This document shows positions 48,560 to 62,506 of a DNA stretch of 64,000 bases, one piece after another. Source of the stretch: Talpa occidentalis (taxonomy: Eukaryota; Chordata; Mammalia; Eulipotyphla; Talpidae). Position numbers and translations under genes: made by a program. Below the pieces are notes generated by a model that worked only from the letters and a program-made list of their open reading frames with translations, searched no databases and had not been told where the DNA came from. The DNA lies in contig NW_023603184.1 of assembly GCF_014898055.3 (NCBI RefSeq), positions 34,409,359 to 34,473,358 of the forward strand, in the 5' to 3' direction. How positions within the stretch are numbered: the first letter of the stretch is position 1; every line of letters starts with the position of its first letter.

Positions 48560-50930
48560 TACAAGTTACCTAGAATAAGAAAGGGGTCTCATGCATTCAT
48601 TCTCTTGCCACAAATTAGCATGTGAGGCACTGTCCTTGGTGCTAGAACACATAAAGAAATAAGATGTGGTCTCTGCCCTCACAAAGTATGAATAACAGGA
48701 AAGAGACATTAACATGATCAGAAATGTGATGAGTATCTGGAAGATGTACAAGGCATTATGTGAGAGGACTAAATTTGGCCTGGGGGAGGTTTGAGAAGCC
48801 TTTCATAAGGAAATGAGGCTTATGTGAGGGAAAGGGATGAAGGGGATAGAGATCAGCCAGAAGAGAAAATTATTTTGAGTCAAAGAAGAAATACAAGAAG
48901 GCAAGTACTGGTGTGATAGTGGAGAAGAATGGCAAAAGATAAGCTGGAGAGGTGAGTAGGTACCAAGTCAAGGACAGTCTTGTGTGTTAGCCTGCAGGTT
49001 TTGGATTTTATTTAAAGGGCAGTGGAAAGTCATGAAAAGATTTGAGGCATGTTCACCCCTGCATTTTAGGAAATCACTTCCAGCTGCTAAGTGGAGATGA
49101 CATAGACGGAGGGCAAAATTAGAAGTGTGGAGACCAGTTAGGAAGCAATTAATGGAATCTAGGTGGGAGATGGCTATAATAGGAGAGCAAGGATGAAAAA
49201 AACTGCATGGGTTTAATAAATATTCAGGAAGTAGAATTCACAGAAGTAAACAATTGATTAATTGAGGCTGGAAATGTGGAGAGATGGATCACTTCCTATT
49301 TATGCTTGAGCGAATGAAAAAATCCAGACATATCACCTATTTACAGATAGCATACCAGAATGCATGGCATCTCAATTCCATTCAGCATAATGGCTGTAAT
49401 AGGGAAATCTCCTCAGGTAACAAGAGGCGAGCAGATGGAATGTGAGGGTCGGAAGACAGGAGTCTAGGTGGCAAAAATGAAAATGTGCAGTTCTCACACA
49501 GTGCAGTCTGGCCCACACACAATCTTCTGAATTCCCAGTCTCACAGGACTACAGAGCCTACTGATCAATGGGAACTCAGCCTGTGCTCTTCAGTCATCCT
49601 TTCTTTACTGTATCATTCCCCCTTTGATGCAGTCCATGGCCCAAGAAGAGCCAATAGCCTATGAACCACCTCAGATGCTACATAGGAGTCTGGCCAATGT
49701 AAAGGCAATGTAGATGGCTCTGAGGCAGCAATCTCTTAAAATTATTACATTGGGCTATGAGGAAAAAATTGAATTAGAAGCAAATCCATCCAGAGTCACT
49801 TACTAAGAGAATTGACTTTATGTTATTTTGCTTGACTGACCAATCAGTTAACATTAGCAGGCAATTGGCACCCATGTCACCTGTGTGGGAGGATAAAGCT
49901 TTCATCCTTTTTAGGAGTAAAGACAGCCTTTTCCATCACTACATATCTATAAGTATTGCTTTCATATTGTTATTTTTCTTACAGTTAATCCTATAAACTC
50001 TTCTGGATGGAAAAGCTATATGGGGTGAAATAATCCCTCATATTACATGGCATGGAATCCATAGTCAGATGCTAGGTCTGGCAAGGAATTCCTCCACATC
50101 CTTCTTCAACAGGACTGTTCTAATAAATTCCCAGGAAGACTGCATACGGTGAGAAGAAAAAGGACTGAGCTGAACTCTGAGACTCCACATTTGGAAAGCC
50201 AATAGAGGAAAATAAGGTCAAGAAGAAATCCACAATGAAACAGAAGAGTAAGAGAAGAATCAGGAGACGGTAATGTCATGGAAAAATCCAAAGGAGGAAA
50301 GAGTTTCAAGGAGGAAGAAGTGGTCAACAGCATCAAATGCAGCAAAGATTTCCAATAATGTCAAGGGGGAAAAAAACTACCTTTGAATTCGGAGTCATGA
50401 AGGTCATGGATCCCATGATATGATCCATAGCAGCAGAAACTGGGGACAGGAGCAATGAATGAGCAAATGGAAAAGCAAGAAGTACAATAATTGTTAGAAC
50501 TCCTTTTGAGAAATTTGGAAGAAGGACTAGCCAGTAGTTGGAAGTGATATGAAGTTAAAGATTCTGGTCTTTTCTTTCTTAAGATGGTAGAAACTTATCC
50601 ATGGATAGAAACACAAAAAGATGCCAGTTGAGTAGATGGATTTGAAAATAAATAAAAAAACTAATGAAACAGAAGATGAAAGATGGAGCAAGATCCTGGC
50701 AGTGATGAGAGGGGGCAGATCATGGGCAAATATACAGGAATCACTGGAAGGGATAGGATGAAAATGAAGGTATAGGTGGGGTAATTCATAAGGTGGGAGC
50801 AGGCAAGAAGTTAGTTTATTTCATGACAAATGATATCAATATTTCCAGTCTTTAAGCTGAGGAAATGGAGGATTAGGTGGAGAGCAAGATAAATCTTACA
50901 AGATAAGTGTTACTACTGTTGTTACCTGCC
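48560..50930. other. Intergenic, ancient dispersed repeats of unassigned family
   Basis: 48580-49300 and 50120-50930 read like old interspersed repeats. The block GTTTCAAGGAGGAAGAAGTGGTCAACAG at about 50305 has a relative at about 46170 (TTTCAAGGAGAAAGAG), and 52420-52960 has a similar flavour. No coding sequence. Confidence 0.35.
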
Positions 50931-50942
50931 CAGCATCCATTC

Positions 50943-51239
50943 TCCTTTTTTTTTTTTAATATGATTCGATTTTTTTTTTTTTAGATTTTTTATCTATTTA
51001 TTTATACAAGCACTGGGTACAGTGAGAAGTGCGGGAGGGTGAGAGAATTCACCTAGCCAGAGCGGGGAGCAAAACAGGCAGAAGGACTGAAGTACACTGC
51101 TGAGGAGAGCAGCGGGCTGCAGGAGAGGTCTGCCCGCCATGTGGGACCCTCGCCCAGTGGCCAGAGATCGAACCGGTGCTGCAGAGGCTGTGGGCAGCTT
51201 CCCAGCCCAGCGTTCAACCGCTGCGCCACCAGAGAGGCC
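50943..51239 (-). mobile_element. tRNA-derived SINE
   Basis: Reverse-oriented full-length copy with two long T runs. Short duplication TCCATTC (50936-50942 and 51240-51246). Confidence 0.9.
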
Positions 51240-53008
51240 TCCATTCACTCTTTATAGGTAACAGCACATCAGTTTTCTTTGAAGTCCCATCCCCTCCTCT
51301 TTCGGTTTCTCTTTGGTTCTGATGGGAATCGGCTCAGTCCCACAAGCCACTTCATTGTTGCTAACCCAGGATTGACCCATCGGCATCAAAGTGATCAATT
51401 CAGAGACTGCATGTGACTAAATTCTAGATAATGAAAATCAGATCCAGGATTTTCCCCACAATTATTGGGCAAAAGGTGCACTAGAATGTAACCTAGGTGG
51501 GCATATTCACACTAGGAAGGATAAAGCCTGTCTGAGAATGGAACCAACTCAAAGGAAGATGAGGTAATGGATGGAGAGAGATAGATGCCTGACAATCTCA
51601 ATTTGTAATCTCTATTTACCACTGCTTGAAGTCACATAAGTCAATAGATTTCCTTTGTGCTCATACTACTCGAGTTGGTTTTGTCACTTGCAGTCAAGAG
51701 TGATGATGAATTTATGTGGCAGATACACCTGATGAAATGATCCCCACATCCACTCTTACATAATTTCTCCTGTACCAACAGGACTGGGAATCTGAAAACC
51801 ACATTTCTCAAATTCCCTTGTCACGTCTAGATAGGTCCTGTCCATGGAAACCCTCACTTGAGGTCTAAAGGTGGGAGGAAGTGTGTCCCCCTTCTGCTTC
51901 TGGCAGTGCCTCTGGCAAGCTGCCAGTAAAAGTGGAGGCAATTTCAGAAACATCTACATCATAACCTTCAGCTTTATGGATTTTAACATCAGAGTCAGTG
52001 CAAATTTGTGGGCTCCTTGATGGTTGGGCAACACCTTCTCTCACTTCTTCTCCTCTAAACCAAGATTAGTCACAGCTTCTAGGTATCTAGGGAACCCTGC
52101 CTTCATTCGTAAGCTTCTCCCTCCCCCACAATTTTGTGACAAATTCCTTGTATTAAATCTTTCTCTACTTAGACTGTCTAGAGTGATTTCTGTATCCTTA
52201 CTGAACACTGAGTGAGACTATAACCATTCCTGTTTTGCATACACACGTGCAGTTACATACACCGCGCACACATACAAGACCCAGAGCAAATAAGGTGTTC
52301 AGATCTAAAGAATTAGCAAGTGACCTAGCTGGGTCTGGAATTCAGACAGATCTAACATAAAAGTTCTCACTCTCCTCAGCGAAAGTGGGATTTTGTTGTC
52401 TTTTTCTTTTTTATGACTATATTAAATTGACATTAAAGGAAGCATAGAAGGAAAAGTATTGGGTAAAAAGTTGTTCAGATGACCCATCATGATTTCAGTT
52501 TGGTTAGGGAAAAAATGGCTTAAGGAGAAGATTTGCAGATAAAAAAGGGCCAAACATCTCTGTAAGGTCAAAGAGCAGGAGAGTGAAAGTGCAGTTGTGA
52601 TGAGGCAGAAAGAAATGGACTGGAGGTGGTGGTCACAAGTGGAATGTTGGAATTTAAGAATTTCACAGGTGGAGCAATTGTGAATGATGAAGAGGGACAG
52701 AGTTTGGCCAGATGACGTGGTCACTTGAGCATTCGGGTGGACATCGTCAGAGGCTGGTGGATGATGGCCATAAACTCGTATGACTCACTTGCATGTCGCC
52801 TGCTCTCAATTAGAGCTGGAGGTAAAGAGAAAAAAGCTCGTAACCACGAATATGAGTTGAGAGGGCACCATGGAGAGTTTGGGAAGAAGAGGAAAAATAA
52901 TGAACAGGCCAGAGGAGCCATCAAGCAGTTTGGAGGTGGTATTCCCACTCTTCCTCATCTCCCTGGGCCATCTATCAGCCCAAACAGACTATCTTCTAAC
53001 TATTTTTC

Positions 53009-53287
53009 TTTTCTTTCTTTTTTTTTTAAAGATTTACTTATTTACGCAAACAAGAACTGGGGTGTAGGCCAGAGGTGCGGGGCATAAGAGGATTCACCAG
53101 AGACAGAGTGGGGAACAGAACAGGCAGACTGACTGAAATACACTGCTGAGGGGAGGAGCGGGCAAGACAGGAGAGGTCTGCTGCGCCATGTGGGTAGCTC
53201 CTTGCCAGGGATCGAACTCGTGCTGCAGTGGCTGCGGATAACTTTGTAGGTTGCTTCTTAACCCCTTGCACCACCAGGGAGGCCCTG
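53009..53287 (-). mobile_element. tRNA-derived SINE
   Basis: Reverse-oriented full-length copy ending CACCAGGGAGGCCC. Only a weak duplication ATTTTTC (53002-53008 and 53288-53294) is seen. It is inserted upstream of an L2 segment. Confidence 0.88.
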
Positions 53288-53289
53288 AT

Positions 53290-53781
53290 TTTTCAATCTT
53301 CCTACTTCTCTTTATCTCCATTACCACCCAATATTCTGGCCTGCATGACCTCCCACCACAGCACCCACCTCCTCAGTGATCTCTTCATACCCACTCTGGT
53401 CTCTTTCGCCCCATAGCCACTCTGCCACAGTCAGAGTAATCTTTCTAAAATGTAAATTTGTCACCTTACTATCTTGTCTATACCCTCAGTTGGTCTCTGT
53501 AGTCCCAAAGCTAGGCAAAATCCATCCTAGCCTGATATGGAAGTGCCCCTGTGAGCTCATAAGCTCCTGCCTCCTCCCTCCTCATTTCCCACCTGCCTCT
53601 CACTTGCACCCTGTGCTCAGTCCTCCAGAGCAGTTGCAGTGCCCACCCCTGATTCTCTTCTCACTGGCTGTCCTTTGCTCCTGTTTCTTCCACTGCCTGT
53701 GCTTCTCCCTGGCCTGGAAGCGCATAGTAGGCAGTGAACAACTATTTACTAAAGAAATTACGTACATCTTACTCAACCTTT
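53290..53781 (+). mobile_element. L2 fragment, left part of an L2 split by L1
   Basis: L2-like text (CAGAGTAATCTTTCTAAAATGTAAAT, GCCTGGAAGCGC, CCTTTAAAACTCAGC) continues after the L1 insertion at 55243-55500, where TTAAGTGTTG, GTTTAGGAGGCCTTTC and GGTGCTCTACATGTAGGAGG occur. Confidence 0.6.
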
Positions 53782-53795
53782 AAAACTCAGCTTAA

Positions 53796-55228
53796 CTCTC
53801 CTAAAAAAAAAGAAGGGAATGGAGGCATCACACGCCCAGACTTCAAACTATACTACAAAGCCATAATCATCAAGACTGCATGGTATTGGAACAAGAACAG
53901 ACATACAGACCAATGGAATCAAAGAGAAAATCCAGAAATAAACCCACAGATTTATGGTCACCTAATCTTTGACAAAGGAGCAAAGACTATGCATTGGAGC
54001 AAAGAAAGTTTGTTCAATAAATGGTGCTGGGAAAACTGGGTCGCTACATGCAAAAGAATGAAGCTTGACCACTACCTCACACCATACACAAAAATCAACT
54101 CAAAATGGATGAAAGAAGTAGACATAAGACCTGAAACCATAAAATACATAGAAGGAAATATAGGTGAAACACTACGTGATTTGCACATCAAAGACATCTT
54201 TACAGACACATCACCCAAAGCAGTGATAGTGAAGGCAAAGATCAACAGCTGGGACTACATCAAATTAAAGAGCTTCTGCACAGCAAAAGAGACAATAACA
54301 AAAACAAAGAGAAACCCCACCAACTGGGAGAACATTTTTGCATACAACACTAATGATAAAGGACTGATCACAAAAATCTGCAAAGAGCTGATGAGACTCA
54401 ACAACAACAAAGAAAATAATCCAGTCAAAAAATGGGCAGAAGAGCTAAAAAGAAACTTCTCTGAAGAGGAAATGCAAATGGCCAACAGGCATATGAAAAA
54501 ATGTTCAACATCACTTGTAATCAGGGAAATGCAAATCAAAACTACCATGAGATACCATCTTACACCAGTGAGAATGGCACATATTAAAAAAACTAGCAAC
54601 AACAAATGTTGGCGAGGGTGTGGAGAAAAAGGAACTCTTCTGCACTGTTGGTGGGAGTGCAAACTGGTCCAACCACTATGGAGAGCTGAGTGGAGATTTC
54701 TGGACCTACTAAACATAGAGCTTCCATATGATCCAGCGATTCCACTCCTAGGTATTTACCCAAAGGACACAGAAACATCAATTCCAAAGAGCACCTGCAC
54801 CCCTATGTTTATAGCAGCACTATTTACAATAGCTAAGCTTTGGAAACAGCCCAAATGCCCAAAAATAGATGACTGGATCAAGAAGATGTGGTACATATAT
54901 ACCATGGAATATTACTCAGCATTCAAAAAAGATAAGCACATGCAATTTGCAGCAACATGGATGGCGCTGGAAGGGATCATGCTCAGCGAAATAAGCCAGA
55001 AAGAAAAAGAAAAATACCGGATGGTCTCACTCATAGCAGGAATCTAGAAAACTTAAATAAGGGACCAGGAAAATGAATAACTATAAGAGAGTGAAAATCA
55101 AAATCAACAAAGAACTATGAACCAGAGACACTTTTTGGGGGGTGGGGGCGGGAGGGGAGGGATTGGGGTCAGAATGGGGGGGTAGCAATTGTATGGGGAA
55201 TATAAAATAAAATTTATTATTAAAAAAA
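53796..55228 (+). mobile_element. 5'-truncated LINE-1 with intact ORF2 C-terminus
   Basis: This is a 1.4-kb L1 3' end. It carries about 415 codons of the ORF2 C-terminal region, uninterrupted to the stop at 55045-55047, then a 3' UTR with a G-rich tract (55137-55190), AATAAA and poly(A). The Cys-rich motif CX3CX7HX4C is intact ([18 protein letters not shown]). The 14-bp duplication AAAACTCAGCTTAA flanks it at 53782-53795 and 55229-55242. The open frame extends upstream to 53734 into non-L1 sequence, which is fortuitous. It lacks endonuclease and reverse transcriptase and cannot move by itself. Confidence 0.95.
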
Positions 55229-55242
55229 AAAACTCAGCTTAA

Positions 55243-55500
55243 GTGTTGTATTGTTTAGGAGGCCTTTCTACTTCTTCTCCATCCCACGTATTGCTGGCGC
55301 CACTCTCCTCTGTGTAAAAAGTTTTCCAGTTTATGTCTGTTTCACCTGACTGCTGGGCTCTAGGTGGGCCCTTGTCTGTGGTCCTCTCCTGACTGTGATA
55401 GAGTGGAAGATTCTTGGGGTTAGGGACCATCTGATTGTTGTTTTTAGCCAATTGCATGACACGGTGCTCTACATGTAGGAGGTACTGAATGAGTGGATAA
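55243..55500 (+). mobile_element. L2 3' end, right part of the L2 split by L1
   Basis: The text resumes the L2 consensus where the left part stopped, and ends with a GTACTGAATGAG-type L2 terminus. Confidence 0.55.
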
Positions 55501-55614
55501 GAAAAGCATGAGTTGCACCTTTTCTGGAAGTTCTTTGGAGACAAACTAAAGCCTTTTCTACAACAGAACAGGTGGAAGGGAAGAAGAAAGAAGAGACTTA
55601 GTATTCCCCTTTGG

Positions 55615-55914
55615 TTTTTTTTTTTCTTGTTTTTTTTTTTTTTTTTTTTAAGATTTATTTATTTCTTCACACAAGAGCTGGGGTACAGGCCAGAGATAGG
55701 AGGGAGGGGTGAGAGGACTCACTAGAGACAGAGCGGGGAGCAGAACAGGCAGACTGACTGAAATACACTGCTGAGGGGAGCAGCGGGTGAGGCAGGAGAG
55801 GTCTGCCTTGCCATGTGGGTTACTCTCTGGCCGGCTGGGATTGAACTCATGCTGCAGAAGCTGCAGATTGCTTCACAGTGCAGTGCTTAACCCCTTGCGC
55901 CACTAGGGAGGCCC
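55615..55914 (-). mobile_element. tRNA-derived SINE
   Basis: Reverse-oriented full-length copy with a long T tract. Approximate duplication TCYCCTTTGG at about 55605-55614 and 55920-55929. Confidence 0.88.
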
Positions 55915-55929
55915 AGTTCTCTCCTTTGG

Positions 55930-57520
55930 ACTGAAAGAAGGCAGTGAACCTTGAGTGCCAGAGTTGCTGGATGACTGTATCGACACCGTTAGGCTCCCTG
56001 GAACAGTGTTCCAGCTGTAGCACGTGGGCTGAGTAAGTTCCAGACTTGGACTCTGGTCTTGTCCTCACCCCTCAGAATGAAGGAGGGGTGTCAACCTCCC
56101 TTGGGCAAACCATCTAAACACCACCAGCAATAAAGAGGAAAGCTCAAACTATTCCTTGGGATGGGAGCCCCAGGCCTGGGGGCCTGGCCTCTAAGCTCTA
56201 TTCCTAGCCCCAACCAACCTCACATCCTGGGTGAACCCTCTCTAACTGGCCCAGATTCAACCCCCTGCATCTGCCCAGCCATCAAAGCTGATGAAGAAAC
56301 CTTAGATAGTCCTGAATTAGAGGGGCCTGGAGCCCATCAAGAACCACTATTTAGCCTTGGCCTCCCAGTGCAGAGCCCCTTGTGGCAGTCAGAGCTTGTC
56401 AGTCGTCTATTCTACCCATCAAAGTCCCACAAAGCAATGGGATAACAGGTCAGCAGAAGCAGGTGCAGGTGAGTCCATGGGCCAGAGTGTGGGTCTACTT
56501 CCAGAGCTCCTTCCTGAGTCTGTCCAGGGGGTGAGTTTGAATTCATATTCATTGTCACTAGGAAGTGGGCAGTTTTCTACCCATTTCACAGAAGAGGTCA
56601 TTGAGGCTAGGACATGGAAGCTCAGATGGAGGATACCTCCTACATCTGAGACTAGTTTTTGTGCCCTAAAATAATAAACCTCCGACTTAAACTGTGTTGG
56701 AATGGCAGAGGAAGAAAAGGGTCTCACCTGAGCCCCAGATGCCTATAGCCCAGCCCCACCCCCAGTCAAATAGGTGTCAGCAAGTTTGAAACTTAAACCC
56801 TTGGTCAGTTTATGACCAGAAAAGAACCAAGCATTGCAACCTCCACCAAGCTAATATTCACCTGACTGGATGGTACAGACACCCAGGGGACTGACAGGAG
56901 CCAGAAGACCCACCCCCACATCACACACACCACACACCTCCCTCCACAGGCTGAGTTCTGCAAGTGGATCTTTTAAGGACCAGCCTCTGGATCATTCCTT
57001 CTCCCCTCACCCCTGTTTGCCTCTGATAGAGGCCATGTTTTTGCTTTCCCACCTCTACAGCCTTCCACTTGTTATACCTGGTCATGGCAATCAAAGCCTC
57101 CTCTTCTGATGTGGTGCTACCTGAACCTCCTGGACCCATTATTTGAGAGTCCCATGGCCCCCCTAACATCTCTGAGCCATTCCACTTTGCATGTGCACGG
57201 TTGACCCCCACCCCACCCTATTTTCCAGATTCCCTGGGGCCAAGCTGTGGTCAGGTATTAGCAAAAACCTGGTCAGACTCTGCTCTGCCTCTTACTTGCT
57301 GTGTAAACAGGGTAATTCCTTTTCCTGTTTCTGGTCCTGTTTCCTTGTATGTGTCAATACTCTGCAAGAAGGCAGTTCATAATTGGGATTTAGGAATCTT
57401 CTGTGCACAAATGAGGTTTGCCCCTCAGTGTTCCCCTTACTTGCCTCCCATAGCCTCATTTGAACTTGAAAGCTGCAACAGAGATGTTATTAACTTTTCA
57501 GCTCAAAGACAGACATGATA
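55930..57520. other. Intergenic between APBB1/SINE region and HPX 3' end, nothing recognised
   Basis: Ordinary unique-looking sequence with short open frames only. It ends at the HPX cleavage site. Confidence 0.4.
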
Positions 57521-57541
57521 TTATTCCACAGCCAGGGCCTC

Positions 57542-57547
57542 TTTATT
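57542..57547 (-). terminator. HPX: HPX poly(A) signal AATAAA
   Basis: TTTATT on the plus strand lies 79 bp beyond the HPX stop codon, giving a very short 3' UTR. This fits the compact hemopexin mRNA. Confidence 0.8.
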
Positions 57548-57625
57548 CAAGCAAAGTAGCATGCTGGCTTTATAGTAAGGAAAACAGAGAGAAGAGGTGG
57601 GGCCTGGAGCCCATCAGGAGCTCTC

Positions 57626-60600
57626 TCAGTGCCTGCAGCCCAGGAAGCTGCCCACCGTCTGCGCCTGGGGGAGGACTTTGGCTGCATTCAGTTTCTCCAC
57701 GTCACTATAGCAGTATAAATTGGGGCCATGGACAAGGTACAAACCAAGGCCACTGGCAGAACATGAGTTGGGGCCGAGGTGCTTGTCCACACACAGGGCC
57801 CCATCAACCTTCTCATGAGGCCAGGGAAGCTCCGTCCACGTGGCTTGAGCTCCCAACTTCAGATCCAGCCACCACAACTTCCGTCCTGGGAAGAAGGCAG
57901 GAGATATAGCATGGCCTCCACAACATAGAGATCATGGCCTACCCCTTCTTGTGCCCTGCTGGGAATCGTTGCCATGAAGAGGTATCCAAAAAAGCCACCC
58001 CTTAGCACTCAGGACCCCCTCACCTGCTGCGATATGAAGACGAGAAGACCCAGGACAGATAAAGGCCGCATCTACAGATGGAAGGCTGATCCCAGGAGGG
58101 CTGCCAAGTTCCTTCTCCAGCCGTTTTGGATAACCATCTACTAGGGTATAGCCCCCCTTTGTCAGGAAGATGTAGACCTGAGTGTCCTGGGGCACAAAGG
58201 ACATTAATCAGCAAACAGCTGGATAGTCTCCCAGTCTCCACCAGTCTCTCTGCCAAGACTTACCTTGATCAGATAGACTCTGTCCTCCCAGGAAAAGGCA
58301 GCATCCACTGATGAAGGACCCTGGGGCCACTGGTGAACAATGGGCCAGCTATGCCACCCATCCCGCCTGGTGTCCACGCGCCAGTAATGGGACCCTGTGG
58401 GTGAGCAGAGCAACCTCTAATGTGGTGGTAAAAGACCAGGCAGTGAAAGGGGCTAGTGACAGATGCAGGTATCTGTCCTGAGAGGGTGGGAAGTGTGAAA
58501 CCAGAGGCCAAGGAGGAAGAGGCCCAGCCAGAGGATGAGATAGAGCCAGACTTGATCAGAAAAACTGGGCATTGAGACCTGATTAGAACCACATTGGTAG
58601 AAGCCTGACAGAAGGGCAAGCATGGAGAACAGTGGCCAAGTTGCCAGGTAAGGCCAGTGGTTGGGGCCTCCTATCATCTCAGATGACCATGAGTCAGTGT
58701 AGATAATGAAATATAGTGACCAGCAATTAAAAGAGAAGAATCACACGAGCTTCCACTGAATGTTCTCATTCTGGCTGTATTCTCTACAGCCAGAGGTGGC
58801 AAGAGTGAGGGAGCAGCCAGGTCAGCACCCTAATTTCCTTCTCCCTTTTTCATAACAACTTATTAAAAGAATTGTGTCATTCCCACTTATCTTTTCTTCC
58901 TCAACCCATTTCACTTATGCTTCTGTTTCCTTTCTCCATTGTAGTGGTTCTTCTTAAGGCACCACTGTCCTCCCGTTTGCCAGATCTCAGGGTCACTGCT
59001 GTCCTCACCTTACTCCCCCTCTCAGCAGCATCTGACTGCTCACGACTCCCGTCTTTAAGTATCTCCTCTGGATCTTGGCTTCTAAGAATTCCTCTTATCT
59101 TTTCCACTTCTCTTCTCTTTGGCCTGAAATCTAATATTGGAATCCCCTGGTGTGAGCCTCTTCTCCGTCTATCCTCACTCTCCTGGTGGTTTCACGTTGT
59201 CTAGGTTTTAGCTACTGTCTACAAGGTGGTGACTTCGAGCGGTTCTCTTTTGCTCTGATGATCTCTCTTTTGAGTTTCAGTCTCAACCTCAATTGCTTAA
59301 CCTGACATACCCATTAGACATCAAAAGCCTAACCTAACACCAAAAACTAACATGGCCAAACTCTCTACCCCCGCTAAATAAACACACACACACACACTCT
59401 CTCTCTCACATACAGACCCCTTCTCTTCCCCTAGATTTTTCCCAATTTTACAAAAAGGAACCACTCATCACCCAGTTGCCTAGTCCCCCAAAGCTAAGTC
59501 ATTTTTAAAACCTCTCTTTCCCTTCCCCTCTCCAACCAATATCCAATGCACTGGTTAATGCTGGTGGTCCATCTCCAATATGTGTTTCCTCACCACCTCT
59601 GATGCCAAGCTGTCGTTACCTCTAATCTGGACAACTGCAGGAAGTACTCGCTGGGGCCCTGTGTACTTGATCATTTTCCTATGATCTGAGCTCCCCAAGA
59701 AGCTGGGATGATCTTTACAAAATAAGTCAGAACCTACCACAGCGCCAGTCGTGGCTTCCTCCAGGGTTCATTTCACAGTTGAAAATCGCTACCAGGCCTC
59801 TGTAATCTGGCCCCCACCTCCTTCTTTTCAAGACACTTACCTGCTCCTTCAATGTGCTCAAGCCATACTGATATTCTTTCCTGATCTCTCACAATATTTG
59901 CTGTCCTTCTCAAAAATGTTTTCCACCAAGTGCTTTGTGTGTGGCTAATTCCTCTTTATCATGGAAATCTCAGCTCAAAAACCATCTCTTCAAAGAATAT
60001 GCCCCTCATTGTGCTCACTTCTATCTTATTATCCTGTCTTATTTTCTTCACACATTTTACATTTAAAATTTTATTTTATATTTTAAAACTTCAACCACTT
60101 CTAAATGTGCTCACATGAGCACCAAATGGTATTTGAGAATGAGAAATATTCTGATGCTCCCAAAACACTCATAGCCATTCATTCCAACCAGAAGTATTCT
60201 CCTTCCTTCTTTGTCTCTCATCAGCCTCTCCCTCTGGCACACATCAGGAGGGCAAGTGTCTCACGTGCCATGTCAACTACCATATCCCAGTGCCTAGGAC
60301 AATGCCCAGGGCCTATTGGGTGCTCAGTAAGCACTTATTGGGTAAGTAGGTGGTGTGTTCATTGCAGTCACAGCTTCTTTTTATGGTTGTTTACTGGGTT
60401 TGTCATGGCACCTCCATATTCATCTTCCCCCCCACCCCTGCTGAAACTCATGGTCCCTATTTTGAGAAACAGCCCTAAGCTGCTCTGAGCAGAAGAGCCA
60501 AGGAAGCGAGAGATGAGCCTCTAGTACCTCAGGAGCCAATGCATAGACTGAGCAGCAGCCACTTTAATATATTCTGGAATAAAAATCTGGGCTGGGCCAG

Positions 60601-62472
60601 TCCAGTTCCCTCTCTGGAAAGACAACTAGAAAAAGAGAGCAACTGAGGCAGTTACCAGTTACATCTGAGGCTGAAAGATCGTGGATAGAGAGACAGTGGA
60701 GAAGGTAGGATAGACCATGTGCTGTCAAAGATGCGCAAGATCAGAAAGAATGGGTCGCAAGTCAGAAGAAGAAAAAGATTTCCGAGAGGAGAGGACCCAT
60801 CCTATGCTGAGTAGGTGGCTCACACTGATGCTTTTACGAACACAGAACATTCTCACCTTGGCTGGGTTTGTTTTTTTTTTTTTCCTTCACATAATGGTGT
60901 TCTCTCATCTTCTGTGCTCTCTCAACAGCTGTGGAAAATACATCTCACACTTTGATTTAGGAGTTCAGCTATATTTTCTTCATGGTCACATGACCTTGAA
61001 GTTCTGTGATAGCCCCACAGCTGGATATTCTTTCTACATCTCTGTGTGGTCCCTGAAGTCCTGTTTTCTCAGTCTCTAGATAGACAGCAGATAGGTAGAT
61101 GGATGAATAGATCTTGCTCAACCTCTATCTCTATCTCATTCTGTCTGTCTCTATATTTCTTTGTTTGCGTGTCCTTCCAACGGCCCCATACTGTTGCCAC
61201 AACTGCATGTTTTTCTGATACTTATATATTCTCACTATGTGGCATGTTCTCAGTATAAGTCTGAATTTTCACTACAGGGATGTATTTTATCACAGCTGTA
61301 TGTTCTCACTGCAGTGTACATTCCTGCCGTGGGGATATGCTCTCCTTGTGACTGTGTTTTTAATTACAGCTTGGTAGCCAGTATCTGATCATATTTGCCC
61401 AAGGGTTAGGAGCAAAAGGGGATTTTCACTATGTAGGTTCTTGCTGCTATTTTACCTTGGTGTCTCATCATTCACATAGCTTGGGCTGAGTCTAATGAGA
61501 TTGTTCTCTCCTTCTCTTGGATCCTGGAATGCATGTACAGGGTAAGACGCCGGACCCCAGAGCATGTCTAGAAATCACCAGAAATGCATGAAAGAGATGG
61601 GAAGTGCGGAGGACAGAGGTGAGGGAGTTGGGGGCATCTCTCACCACTGAAGGCGTAGGTGGCACCGTGGTTGTCAGACAGCAGTGCAGACAGGACCAGA
61701 TCTGGGCTGCAACGCACGTCCTTGCGGCTAATATTACGTCCATGGCCTGGGGAAGAAATGGGTAAGGAGGAACACAGAGGGAGGCCAGGGGTCAGAGTGA
61801 GGTAGAGAGATGGCTGAGGTGTGGGTGTGGGTTTCCTGCATCAAGGGCAAGGGGAAGAGCCAGATGAGAACAGAACTAGGGTAAAGTCCAAGGTGTTATA
61901 TCACAGAACTGGAGATTAGGGGGTTGGGCGGGCGGCTGGGCCCATGGGGTCTGCAAACTCAGGGCAAGTAGACAAATTCCAGTGAGCCCCAGGGGCTTTC
62001 TCACCTCTGCCAGGGCAGAGCATGAAGTAATCTCGGGCATCCCGTGGGTACCCTGGAGGCACTTCTCCAGTGACAGGGTTGAAGCGCAGGAATTGGTTGC
62101 CCTGGAAGCAGTAGTACCGGCTGAGCCACCGCAGGGCAGAGGTGCAGTTCACAACAGCTGGCCAGAAGCGCTCCTTTTTCGTTCTGGTGGCCACATCCCA
62201 GAACCACGTGCGGTTACCTTTGTCAAATCAGTCAACAAGCATCCAGTGAGTCCGGGCTCCACCTTCCCTTGTGCTTGTATGGGGCCTTAGGGTGAACCAG
62301 TGGAGCCCGCCACACTGCAGGGAGATAGCTAAGAGTGATCTTACAATAAAATTATGAAGTAAAAAGCATGTGATCAGGCCTCCCCTGGTGGCGCAGCGAT
62401 TGAGTGCTGGGTTGAGAGGCTGCCCGCAACCTCTGCAGCACCAGTTCAATCCCCGGCCACCGGCGAGGATCC

Positions 62473-62506
<34 letters not shown>

